Shown here: positions 7,493 to 14,248 of the stretch, one piece after another
Position numbering within the stretch: the first letter of the stretch is position 1
Layout: every line of letters begins with the position of its first letter
Program-made: the position numbers and the translations under genes
The notes under the pieces: generated by a model
Database searches by the model: none
What the model was told of the DNA's origin: nothing
What the model saw: the letters and a program-made list of their open reading frames with translations, nothing else
Assembly (NCBI GenBank): GCA_002710785.1
Contig: PAMC01000002.1
Coordinates: forward strand, 13,859 to 30,310
DNA from: a bacterium
GTDB taxonomy: Bacteria > Patescibacteriota > Minisyncoccia > Phycocordibacterales > UBA918
Direction of reading: 5' to 3'
DNA length: 16,452 nt

Positions 7493-7501
7493 TGTTATAC
7501 T
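7493..7501 (+). promoter_or_regulatory. Extended -10 promoter giving a leaderless microprotein mRNA
   Basis: TGT-TATACT (7493-7501) is an extended -10 element. The ATG at 7509 lies seven bases after it, right where transcription should start, so the mRNA would begin at or next to the start codon. There is no clear -35 box. Confidence 0.5.
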
Positions 7502-7508
7502 GTGGGGG

Positions 7509-7613
7509 ATGAAAGTGCTCAACCGCAACTTCTATAAGTTTCTCTTTAGCTTTATGGGGGTCATTGCGGTGACACTCATTCTCATTATCATTGTTGGCAC
7601 CATAGGCACCTAA
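7509..7613 (+). CDS. 34-residue single-helix membrane microprotein
   Basis: The ORF ATG (7509) to TAA (7611-7613) encodes a basic N-terminus (MKVLNRNFYKF) followed by one long hydrophobic helix (GVIAVTLILIIIVGTIGT) that reaches the C-terminus. It sits four bases upstream of the DUF1360-like gene and right behind an extended -10 promoter. The basic-then-hydrophobic layout predicts the C-terminus outside. No family recognised. It could instead be an untranslated leader of the next gene, but the promoter fit and tight spacing favour a real gene. Confidence 0.55.
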   Translation: MKVLNRNFYKFLFSFMGVIAVTLILIIIVGTIGT

Positions 7614-7617
7614 TTGT

Positions 7618-8103
7618 ATGCTCCGCATTACCGACCAGTACTTTTGGAACTTTGTTTTCTCAGTCTTTTTTATTGTTCTGGTAGTGATGGGTATGATCAT
7701 TCTCGACACCGAAGCCCACCTCACGGTTACCGAGTTAACCACCGTCGACTTTATACTCATTACCCTCGCCACCTGGCTGCTGGTGCGACTGTTTGTCTAC
7801 GACACGGTCACCAAGTGGGTACGCGAGCAATTCTGGGATGCGCGACGAACCAAGAGTGGGGTAGAACTCACGAAGCCAAAAAGCGGCCCACGTCGTACTC
7901 TGGCCGACCTCTTTTCGTGCCCATGGTGCATTGGAGTCTGGATGGCGGCGACAGTAACTTTCTTCTACCTTCTAACCCCGTTAGCATATTATCCGACTCT
8001 ATTCTTAGCTATCGCTGCACTGGCCAGCTACCTGCAACTCTTGGCTAACCTCACCGGCTACGCGGCTGAGCACTTCAAAACCAAAAACGAACGCGGGTTT
8101 TAA
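7618..8103 (+). CDS. DUF1360-like membrane protein
   Basis: The protein has 161 residues. Two N-terminal membrane helices (about 9-29 and 42-61) are followed by a basic cytoplasmic loop (YDTVTKWVREQFWDARR), the motif CPWCIGVW at 101-108 and two more hydrophobic stretches (about 108-140). The CPxCxGxW motif next to a membrane helix is characteristic of DUF1360 proteins, known in Bacillus and many other bacteria but without a settled function. The paired cysteines could bind metal or form a disulfide. It starts four bases after the 34-residue ORF, so the two are probably co-translated. No Shine-Dalgarno. The gene ends just before the ribosomal-protein promoter. Confidence 0.75.
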   Translation: MLRITDQYFWNFVFSVFFIVLVVMGMIILDTEAHLTVTELTTVDFILITLATWLLVRLFVYDTVTKWVREQFWDARRTKSGVELTKPKSGPRRTLADLFSCPWCIGVWMAATVTFFYLLTPLAYYPTLFLAIAALASYLQLLANLTGYAAEHFKTKNERGF

Positions 8104-8108
8104 TATTA

Positions 8109-8136
8109 TTTACATTGGCAGTTAATTTGCTATAGT
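8109..8136 (+). promoter_or_regulatory. rplJ-rplL promoter
   Basis: TTTACA (8109-8114), 16-base spacer ending in TGC, then TATAGT (8131-8136). It has -35, -10 and an extended -10, so it is a strong promoter. Transcription would start near 8143, at the beginning of the L10-type leader. Confidence 0.8.
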
Positions 8137-8142
8137 ACTGCG

Positions 8143-8304
8143 CATCAGACTCATGACAGCTGGTGGGGGAGCGTAAAGGCTCACCCTCAAAGTCGGGTTT
8201 CCGACGCCGGCCGAGGTCCTACTCTTTGCCTCAGGGCACCGAATGGGCGGTCGAACTCACACTCTGTGGGTCTGAAACATACTTATCCATTCAACAGATA
8301 CAGA
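8143..8304 (+). ncRNA. Ribosomal protein L10 leader (autoregulatory mRNA element)
   Basis: The 160-base leader of rplJ has the expected L10-leader features. There is a stem GGGGGAGC/GCTCACCC (about 8164-8188) with internal mismatches typical of a kink-turn, a hairpin GTCGG-GTTT-CCGAC (about 8192-8205), and the conserved segment GCCGAGGTCC just after it. In the known regulation, L10 (with L12) binds this kink-turned RNA and blocks translation of its own operon. A further hairpin ACTCACA-CTC-TGTGGGT sits nearer the start codon and could mask it. Identified by eye, not by a covariance model. Confidence 0.8.
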
Positions 8305-8793
8305 ATGGCAATTACTAAAGAAAAGAAGCAAGCGATTCTCGCCAAGCTTGACGACATTAAGCAAAACAGCGAGTCAATCGTCTTTGTAAACTTCCAGAAC
8401 CTCGGCGGTAACGATACCGTTGCCATGCGTTCGAAACTCACCGGTGAGGGTGTCGGGTACTTTGTGGCCAAGAAGACTCTCATCAAACGTGCCTTTGACG
8501 GTGCTTTTGAAGGTGAGATGCCCGCACTCGACGGCGAGATTGCCGTCGCCTACAGCACCGACGCCATTGCCCCGGCGCAAAACATCAAAGCAGCAGCTGG
8601 TCAGTACACTGACAGCATCGCTATTGTTGGTGGTGTATTCCAGGGAGTCTACAAAAACAAAGAGGAAATGACTGAGATCGCATCGATCCCACCACTACCA
8701 GTTCTTCGCGGTATGTTCGTGAATGTCATTAACTCTCCAATCCAAGGTCTTGTACTCGGCCTAAACGCAATCGCGGAAAAGAAGAGTGCGTAG
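8305..8793 (+). CDS. rplJ: 50S ribosomal protein L10
   Basis: L10 forms the base of the ribosomal stalk, binding 23S rRNA through its N-terminal domain and L12 dimers through its C-terminal helix. At 162 residues it has the usual length. The start at 8305 gives the family's opening MAITKEKKQAILAKL; an upstream in-frame ATG at 8266 lies inside the leader and would add 13 unrelated residues. Typical features are FVNFQNLGGNDTVAMR, the KKTLIKRAF segment and a C-terminal hydrophobic tail. Followed 25 bases later by rplL. Confidence 0.97.
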   Translation: MAITKEKKQAILAKLDDIKQNSESIVFVNFQNLGGNDTVAMRSKLTGEGVGYFVAKKTLIKRAFDGAFEGEMPALDGEIAVAYSTDAIAPAQNIKAAAGQYTDSIAIVGGVFQGVYKNKEEMTEIASIPPLPVLRGMFVNVINSPIQGLVLGLNAIAEKKSA

Positions 8794-8818
8794 TTACTAA
8801 TCAAGCAATACACATACT

Positions 8819-9367
8819 ATGGCTGATGAGAAAGACACAGCAGTAGTGGAGGAAGAGACCACTACCGAGGAAGCTCCCGCTGAGGAGACTAAAGAAGAGG
8901 CCGCCGAAGAAGCGGCCGCAGAAGAAACCAAAGAAGAGGAGAAAACTGAGGAGGCAGCGGACGAATCATCTGACGTTGACGAATCAGTAGAGGTACCAAA
9001 GGAGTTTAAGGCGCTCGTTGAGCAGGTAGAGAAAATGTCTGTTCTTGAGCTGCATGAGCTCGTGAAGGTGCTCGAGAAGCGCTTTGGTGTATCAGCAGCT
9101 GCGGTAGCAGTAGCTGGTCCAGGAGCTGGTGGCGACGCTGGAGGTGGCGAAGAGCAGTCTGAGTTCACCGTCGAGATCGCTGACGCAGGTGCTCAGAAGA
9201 TCGCCGTTATTAAGGTGGTTAAGGAAGCAGCTGGACTTGGTCTGAAGGAAGCGAAGGACCTTGTTGATGGCGCTCCTAACGACGTTAAGGCAGGCCTTAA
9301 GAAGGAAGAAGCTGAAGAGCTTAAGGCGAAGCTGGAGGAGGCTGGCGCCAAAGTCAACCTGAAATAA
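8819..9367 (+). CDS. rplL: 50S ribosomal protein L7/L12 with acidic N-terminal extension
   Basis: L7/L12 dimers form the mobile stalk that recruits translation factors. Residues from about 59 match the normal protein: an L10-binding/dimerisation helix pair (VPKEFKALVEQVEKMSVLELHELVKVLEKRFGVS, written here in two parts: about 59-76 and 77-92), an Ala/Gly hinge (93-113) and a complete C-terminal domain with AGLGLKEAKDLVDGAP. The length is 182 residues instead of the usual 120-130. The extra 58 N-terminal residues are nearly half Glu/Asp with Ala/Thr/Lys, and no alternative start codon exists at the position of the normal N-terminus. No Shine-Dalgarno is seen in the 25-base gap from rplJ. The extension is the odd part; see findings. 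Confidence 0.95.
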   Translation: MADEKDTAVVEEETTTEEAPAEETKEEAAEEAAAEETKEEEKTEEAADESSDVDESVEVPKEFKALVEQVEKMSVLELHELVKVLEKRFGVSAAAVAVAGPGAGGDAGGGEEQSEFTVEIADAGAQKIAVIKVVKEAAGLGLKEAKDLVDGAPNDVKAGLKKEEAEELKAKLEEAGAKVNLK

Positions 9368-9371
9368 GGGT

Positions 9372-9399
9372 AAAAAACTGCCCGAAAGGGCAGTTTTTT
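9372..9399 (+). terminator. Intrinsic terminator of rplJ-rplL
   Basis: ACTGCCC (9377-9383), GAAA tetraloop, GGGCAGT (9388-9394), flanked by six A and six T. It begins five bases after the rplL stop codon. Confidence 0.93.
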
Positions 9400-9562
9400 A
9401 ATTCCTATATTTCAGCGACTTTTGCGCCAGAGGCGCAGCGATACGAAGCGCGCAATTCCTGGCGCGCTGAGGCAGCGAGCCGGGGTCGCGAACACTTATC
9501 TAGAATCAAAGCGTAGCGAATGATTATAGTTAGTGATTCGTGAGGGTGCCGCGGTTAATCAC
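9400..9562. other. Intergenic stretch with GC-rich hairpins, no gene seen
   Basis: No start-to-stop reading frame with coding character and no tRNA T-arm is visible on either strand. Two short hairpins occur: TGCGCC-AGA-GGCGCA (9423-9437) and AGCGCGC/GCGCGCT (9447-9453/9462-9468). CCGGGGTCGC (9480-9489) is shared with the stem at 5239-5290. It may be a small RNA ending at the terminator at 9563-9599, but no clear promoter supports that. Confidence 0.4.
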
Positions 9563-9599
9563 ACAAAAACCAGAGACTCAACGTCTCTGGTTTTTGTTT
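9563..9599. terminator. Bidirectional intrinsic terminator, 15-bp stem
   Basis: ACAAAAACCAGAGAC (9563-9577) pairs exactly with 9583-9597 across TCAAC, giving A and T tracts on both sides. No annotated gene ends next to it (rplL already has a terminator 170 bases upstream), which hints at an unseen transcript or a barrier between units. Confidence 0.8.
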
Positions 9600-9656
9600 G
9601 GTATTTACACCACCACAAAACTCACTCCCGGCAAGTGGGGGAGTATCCGGGTTCTA

Positions 9657-9665
9657 TGCTACAAT
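9657..9665 (+). promoter_or_regulatory. Extended -10 promoter of the HTH/nucleotidyltransferase-like gene
   Basis: TGC-TACAAT (9657-9665) is an extended -10 element placed 20 bases before the ATG at 9686, giving a short leader of about 14 bases with no Shine-Dalgarno. Confidence 0.5.
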
Positions 9666-9685
9666 CGCATTACTGAAATTCTGCT

Positions 9686-10312
9686 ATGGCCGTTGATCCG
9701 CTCGCAATCCTGTTTGGCAGCCCTGCCCGCGTAAAACTCCTGCGCTTTTTCCTCTTTAACCCTTCAAAAGAATTCACCTTCGACGAAATCTCTCGTCGGG
9801 CTCGTCTGGTGCGTCGTACCGCCCGCACCGAGATCGACGCGCTTTTAAAGGCGGGTGTGATTAAGAAAAAGGTTTTCTTTGAGCAGCTGCCTAATGCTGA
9901 CAAGAAAACCCGAGTGCACGGCTTTGCGCTTAACAAGCAGTTTCCGGAACTGCAGGCGTTGCAGACTTTTCTCTTTGAGACGGCGCCGCTTGATGGTAAG
10001 AGTGTGGTGCGCCAGCTGCGGAAGGCAGGAGTGCTCGATGTGGTGGTGACTGCCGGGGTCTTTGTGCGCGACTTTGAGCAGCGACTCGACCTCCTCATTG
10101 CCATGAAAAAACTCCCGGAGAAGAAGGTTGAGGCTGCCATTCGCTCACTCGAGAGTGAGATTGGTATCGAAATTCGCTACGCAGCCATGACCACCGAGGA
10201 GCTGCTCTACCGTGTTGGTATGTACGATAAGCTCACGCGTGACGTGTTTGATTACCCGCACGAGATACTCGTCGACCGCGTCGACATGCGCGATGAGCTA
10301 CGCCGCCCGTAA
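9686..10312 (+). CDS. Winged-helix protein with degenerate nucleotidyltransferase-like domain
   Basis: The protein has 208 residues. Residues 1-70 form an ArsR-like winged helix (LAILFGSPARVKLLRFFLFN, then FTFDEISRRARLVRRTARTEIDAL), with a helix-turn-helix rich in arginine. The rest resembles a minimal nucleotidyltransferase fold: VVVTAGVFVRDFEQRLDLLIAM (about 113-134) sits where such enzymes have a GS-x-A-x-G-xx-xx-SD-D-L motif. Here the serine and one metal-binding aspartate are absent, so catalysis is doubtful. HTH plus inactive nucleotidyltransferase-like proteins are frequent in Patescibacteria and may act as ligand-sensing regulators. The gene stands alone between a terminator and the next promoter. 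Targets unknown. Confidence 0.7.
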   Translation: MAVDPLAILFGSPARVKLLRFFLFNPSKEFTFDEISRRARLVRRTARTEIDALLKAGVIKKKVFFEQLPNADKKTRVHGFALNKQFPELQALQTFLFETAPLDGKSVVRQLRKAGVLDVVVTAGVFVRDFEQRLDLLIAMKKLPEKKVEAAIRSLESEIGIEIRYAAMTTEELLYRVGMYDKLTRDVFDYPHEILVDRVDMRDELRRP

Positions 10313-10318
10313 CTTGTT

Positions 10319-10373
10319 TTGACAAATTGGAAATATGTGAGCAAATACCACTCGCCAGAAGGCGAATGGTATT
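10319..10373 (+). promoter_or_regulatory. Promoter region with hairpin before the membrane-protein gene
   Basis: A perfect -35 TTGACA is at 10319-10324; the best partner is a weak AT-rich -10 near 10343-10348. An imperfect inverted repeat (AATACCA-c-TCGCC / GGCGA-a-TGGTATT, 10344-10373, AGAA loop) overlaps it and could be an operator or leader hairpin. Confidence 0.4.
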
Positions 10374-10412
10374 CTGTATATGTTACTCACAACTTCTAAA
10401 GAAACCTTTAAT

Positions 10413-11117
10413 ATGAATGAATGGACAAACGTTCTCTCGTACTCATTCCAAACTATTTGGGTCGAGTTTATTTCCATCTTGCCACAAATTGTCGTGGCTC
10501 TCTTGGTACTCATAGTTGGCTGGCTCCTCGGTGGAGTGCTTAAGTCGATTACAGAGAGTATCTTTACCACACTCCATGTTGACAAAGCGCTCGACGCAGC
10601 TGGCGTCGACTCGCTCACCGAGAAGGCCGGCTACAAGCTAAACTCAGGCCTCTTTGTTGGAACATTGGTGAAATGGTTCGTGATCATCGTCTTTTTTGTG
10701 GCGGCGCTCGATATTCTCAACTTGCACCAAGCGACGGCATTCTTAAGTGAGATTGTGCTCGGCTACCTCCCGCAAGTGATTGTGGCGGTCTTGATTCTCT
10801 TTGGTGGTTTTATCTTAGCTGGCTTTGCGCAGAAGATGGTGGTAGCTGGCGTTAAGGCGTCGAGCCTCGGCTCACCAGAGCTTTTGGGAAAGTTTAGCTA
10901 CTACGCGATTATCCTCTTTACGGTGCTCGCTGCGCTTAATCAGCTCTCGATTGCACCAGAGCTCATCCAGATGCTGTTTGCTGGCCTCGTCTTTGGCCTC
11001 GCACTCGCCTTTGGTCTGGCGTTTGGCCTCGGCGGGCGAGATGCTGCCGCCCGCTACCTAACTGGCGTAACGGGGCAGGGTGGTTCTCACCGTCACGGAC
11101 ATACGCACCACGAGTAA
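10413..11117 (+). CDS. Mechanosensitive-channel TM-helix family membrane protein
   Basis: The protein has 234 residues from the ATG at 10413; an in-frame ATG at 10380 would add 11 polar residues and lies close to the operator-like hairpin. About five membrane helices are seen, at roughly residues 15-40, 78-100, 106-135, 155-175 and 182-205. Repeats of the type LPQIVVALLVLIVGWLLG and LPQVIVAVLILFGGFILA match the conserved TM helix (PF05552) of CmpX-like and other MscS-related proteins, but the cytoplasmic MscS beta domain is missing. The last repeat ends GLAFGLGGRDAAARYL, a signature of the family. The tail is rich in histidine (HRHGHTHHE), possibly metal-binding. An osmotic-stress or envelope role is suggested by family only. 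It ends at a strong terminator. Confidence 0.8.
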   Translation: MNEWTNVLSYSFQTIWVEFISILPQIVVALLVLIVGWLLGGVLKSITESIFTTLHVDKALDAAGVDSLTEKAGYKLNSGLFVGTLVKWFVIIVFFVAALDILNLHQATAFLSEIVLGYLPQVIVAVLILFGGFILAGFAQKMVVAGVKASSLGSPELLGKFSYYAIILFTVLAALNQLSIAPELIQMLFAGLVFGLALAFGLAFGLGGRDAAARYLTGVTGQGGSHRHGHTHHE

Positions 11118-11129
11118 AGGTGCCTGTTG

Positions 11130-11170
11130 GCACACAAAAATGGCTCCCTTACGGAGCCATTTTTGTGTGC
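11130..11170. terminator. Strong bidirectional terminator, 18-bp stem
   Basis: GCACACAAAAATGGCTCC (11130-11147) pairs perfectly with 11153-11170 across CTTAC, with A and T tracts inside the stem. It closes the membrane-protein gene and insulates it from the rRNA promoter 60 bases on. Confidence 0.9.
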
Positions 11171-11225
11171 ATAACACTGTGCATAAATCTGTGGGTGCGG
11201 GCGGGGAAATATCAAGGGATTTTTC

Positions 11226-11253
11226 TTGACTTAAAATCTTGTTCGTGTATACT
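11226..11253 (+). promoter_or_regulatory. 23S rRNA operon promoter
   Basis: TTGACT (11226-11231), 16-base spacer, TATACT (11248-11253), with an AT-rich stretch upstream (AAATATCAAGGGATTTTTC). This is the only good promoter between the last protein gene and the 23S. Expected start is near 11260. Confidence 0.75.
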
Positions 11254-11259
11254 CTTGCA

Positions 11260-12195
11260 CATTGTTTATGAGTCTGACCCAAGAAAAACGCTAGCGCCGC
11301 TCTACACGCTTTGTGTTTTGCGCCGCGTCCACGCGGTTTTTTTAACGGAAAGATTCACGGAAACAATTGTCCATTGACAATTGCATATCCTGGAACCGGA
11401 TTGATAAGGTCCGGTTCGAAAGTCCTCTGGGAATCGACGCCCGGAGGCACTGCCCAGCTCCAGATTTGTGAGTTGTGTATGCTTTGCTTTGTAAAACTAC
11501 GGATGTGGTATTGCAGAGTGTGGTGTAGATAATCACAAATCTGGAGCTGGGCAGCAGGTATACCCCGCACTATTGCGGGCGACACGCGTGCCGAATAGGG
11601 TAATAGCGTGAGCCCGTAACAAGCAATAGTGCTGGGGTAGTCTATCGAGTTAAGAAATGAGCGAGAGCCGCTCAGGTCTTTTCGTCCTCGATAGACAATC
11701 GTTGTATCGAAAGATACAACACTCATCAAAATTGTCATGAACTCCGAGGAGGAGTTTGTTCTGACGAGGAAGGCCTCAACCTTGTAGCCTATACCCAGTT
11801 TAAGCTGGAGTACGCTGCTTGGTGTCGACAATGAGGGTCCGCGCAGACCTTTTACGTCCCGTCCGTCCGAACAGCCATCGCGTTGGCTGTTCGGACGGTT
11901 CTTCCTCGGAGTTCATGATAAACACTCAAACGTGTCGCGACAGCGACACAATCGTACAAACGAGATGTAGTTTAAAGAAGTCGCTAAATACTTCACCCGT
12001 TGTAAAGCGGTGTGAGCCAGTCCGGGGGACTGGCGCAAGACCTTGCCTGATATTTTTGAGGTAACGAAAAAATATCGACAAGGTGTACAGCTCCTGTAAG
12101 GAGCAGCATTGAATGCTGTTACAGGTAGCGCGTTACCTCCCAGGATTAAAGCGTACTACTATGACTACATACTCAATAGCGGTGTACAGCATTCC
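11260..12195 (+). ncRNA. Long, densely structured leader of the 23S rRNA transcript (no 16S present)
   Basis: About 930 bases separate the promoter from the 23S 5' end, where most bacteria would have a 16S gene or its spacer. No 16S, 5S, tRNA, tmRNA or RNase P signature is found. Instead there is a chain of stems: 11364-11383 (8 bp), 11393-11417 (8 bp), 11424-11447 (8 bp), 11451-11471/11533-11553 (21 bp perfect), 11561-11576/11623-11639 (16 bp, one bulge), 11640-11649/11687-11696 (10 bp), 11701-11720 (8 bp, GAAA loop), 11735-11750/11903-11918 (16 bp perfect, enclosing 11863-11877/11884-11898, 15 bp perfect), 11932-11949 (7 bp), 12016-12034 (8 bp), 12041-12083 (two stacked stems), 12093-12125 (nested), 12191-12205. 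It may be an rRNA-processing leader or a large noncoding RNA in its own right. Confidence 0.65.
11323..11343 (+). terminator. Terminator-like hairpin just after the rRNA promoter
   Basis: CCGCG-TCCA-CGCGG (11323-11336) followed by seven T is a complete intrinsic terminator motif about 65-80 bases after the expected start. It lies between the promoter and the 23S, so it would have to be overridden (antitermination) or acts as an attenuator. Alternatively it ends a short RNA. Confidence 0.55.
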
Positions 12196-12417
12196 CTATG
12201 GGAATGTAAGGGTGTATGGTGGATGCCTTGGCTAGCGTGAGCGATGAAAGACGCGGAATGGCGGCGATACTGTTCGGGGAGGTGCCAATCAACCTTCGAT
12301 CCGGACGTCTCTGAATGGGGAAACCCGGCAGTCGTTGGACTGTCACGCTTGTATGAGCGAGCAAACCCAGGGAAGTGAAACATCTCAGTACCTGGAGGAA
12401 GAGAAAGCAATAAGTCG

Positions 12418-12489
12418 GAACTTTCTTTCTGGACGGATGCAATGCATCATCCGTGGTGCACTGCGCCATTACGTTCAGGAAGAAGGTTC
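12418..12489 (+). other. Stem insertion in the 5' domain of 23S rRNA
   Basis: Between the conserved blocks GAGGAAGAGAAA and GATTCCCTGAGTAGCGG, where E. coli has only about ten bases, lies a ~70-base addition. Its ends, 12418-12435 and 12472-12489, pair along 18 positions including three G-U pairs. An inner hairpin GATGC-AAT-GCATC follows. It has no ORF. It is either a stable expansion or an intervening sequence removed by RNase III. Confidence 0.75.
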
Positions 12490-12492
12490 TCG

Positions 12493-12537
<45 letters not shown>

Positions 12538-12761
12538 TACGTGTTTACATGTGTGGGGTTGTAGGGCGGAATCTGCATTTAGTTGCGCAGAGTTACCAAA
12601 TTGGAATATAGCAAAACAAGCTGGGAAGCTTGACCCTAGAGGGTAATAGTCCCGTATGCGAAATGTTCCAGTCTCTGTTGGTTCCGTTCCTGAGTAGTTC
12701 GAGACACGAATAGCTCGAATGAATCTGGGAGCACTAACTCCTAAGGCTAAATATTGCGCTA

Positions 12762-12807
<46 letters not shown>

Positions 12808-13369
12808 GGAGAGGGGAGTGAAATAGATCTGAAACCATACATCTACAAGGAGTCGAAGCCCTGCGGGGCGACGGCGTGCCTATTGAAGAATGAGCCGGCG
12901 AGTGTACCTTTATTCCAGTCTAAGCGGTAACCCCGCGGAGGCACAGTGAAAGCGAGCGTGAATAGCGCGACATATATGGGGTAGGGGTACGACCCGAAGC
13001 GGGATGAGCTTGCCATGAGCAGGGTGAAGCGACGGTAAAACGTCGTGGAGGCCCGAACCGGTTGGCCGTACAAAACCATCGGATGACTTGTGGTAAGGAG
13101 TGAAAAGCTAATCGAATTCCGTAATAGCTGGTTCTCTCCGAAACAGCTTTAGGGTTGGCGTCAAGTGGTCCCTCTGGGGGTAGAGCACTGGAAGAAAAGA
13201 ATAGGGGGAAACCTCGTCTTTTCTATCAAACTCCGAATACCAGAGATTATAGCTTGGCAGTTAGACTACGGGGGAGAAGCTCCGTTGGTCAAAAGGGGAA
13301 CAGCCCAGATCGCCAGTTAAGGTCCCAAAATATATGCTCAGTGCATCTCGAGGAGGTGAGGATTCATCA

Positions 13370-13404
<35 letters not shown>

Positions 13405-13487
13405 TAAAGATAGCGTAACAGCTCACTGGTCGAGAGTCCTTGCGCCGAAGATGATCGGGGCTCAAGCATATTACCGAAACTGCGGAT

Positions 13488-13723
13488 TCGTACACTTCAT
13501 CAAGGATTAAGTTCAAAAGTCCACCAACCGGTGGCAATTAGGAGGAAGAAATCATGTTCGACCCCAGCCTTGTTCTTGCAATGGCCGGCGGAGCCGTTCT
13601 TGGATGGCTCTTTACCTTTCGCTACTATCGGCGGAAGGAAATCAGACGATTGTCTGGTGCCGACTGAGCCAGAATCTTCCGAAGTTCCATCGAGGAACTT
13701 CGGGTCCTTGATGAAGTGTACGA
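13488..13723 (+). other. Intervening sequence in 23S helix 45 carrying a microprotein ORF
   Basis: The flanks ACTGCGG (left) and GGTAGGAGAGCGTTCT (right) place it at the tip of helix 45, a known hot spot for intervening sequences in bacterial 23S. The arms 13488-13506 and 13705-13723 are a perfect 19-bp inverted repeat. Inside are a CCACC-AACC-GGTGG hairpin right before a Shine-Dalgarno, the 37-codon ORF, a CAGAC-GATT-GTCTG hairpin at the ORF end, and CCGAAGTTCC-ATCGA-GGAACTTCGG after it. No group I or II intron core is present, so removal would be by RNase cleavage without ligation. Confidence 0.85.
13554..13667 (+). CDS. 37-residue membrane microprotein encoded inside 23S rRNA
   Basis: The ORF ATG (13554) to TGA (13665) is preceded, eight bases upstream, by TTAGGAGG (13538-13545), a near-perfect anti-SD match and the only consensus Shine-Dalgarno before any coding start in this window. 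The product starts MFDPSLVLAMAGGAVLGWLF, one membrane helix (about residues 5-22), followed by a strongly basic tail (FRYYRRKEIRRLSGAD), predicting the C-terminus in the cytoplasm. Small helix plus basic tail resembles type I toxin-like or membrane-adaptor microproteins, but no family is recognised. It is not the S23 four-helix-bundle protein usually carried by 23S intervening sequences. It lies wholly within the helix 45 insertion, so it would be made from unspliced precursor rRNA or from the excised fragment. Confidence 0.65.
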   Translation: MFDPSLVLAMAGGAVLGWLFTFRYYRRKEIRRLSGAD

Positions 13724-14248
13724 GTGGTAGGAGAGCGTTCTATTCTGCGATGAAGCCAAGGGGTGACCCACGGTGGAGCGTATAGAAGTGAGAATGCCGG
13801 CACAAGTAACCGCAAGGAGGGTGAGACCCCCTCCCGCCGAAATACCAAGGTTTCCTTCGCGATGGTGATCAGCGAAGGGTTAGTCGGTCCTAAGCCGATC
13901 CCGAACGGGGGAGGCGATGGAGAGCAGGTTAATATTCCTGCACACAGCATTCGTTCCGATGGAGGGACGGAGCGTTGTACCCACGGCATCTTATTGGATT
14001 GGTGCTGGAGCTATGAGCGTGTTACCTAGGTAAATCCGGGTAGCAATAGCGCGAGTAGAGTCTGGAGGTGATACTACGGTTGAGCCGATGTGGGGAGCAC
14101 GCTTCCAAGAAAAACTTCTAAGGTTGTACGCGTGCTGTACCGTACCGCAAACCGACACAGGTGGTAGGGTCGAGAAGACCAAGGCGAACGAGTGAGAGGT
14201 CCTTAAGGAACTCGGCAAAAAAGCGGCCGTAACTTCGGGATAAGGCCT

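Noticed and set aside
11355..11831. 158-codon minus-strand ORF across the rRNA leader
   Set aside because: It runs through the inverted repeats, its product has no domain or coding character, and the RNA structure on the plus strand explains the sequence better.
11260..12195. 16S rRNA, 5S rRNA, tRNA, tmRNA or RNase P RNA in the leader
   Set aside because: None of the conserved signatures were found (16S AGAGTTTGAT and GTGCCAGC blocks, tRNA T-arm with a matching acceptor stem, tmRNA ends, RNase P GAGGAAAGTCC/ACAGAA). A GGTTCGAAAGTCC segment resembles a T-arm but is part of a separate hairpin.
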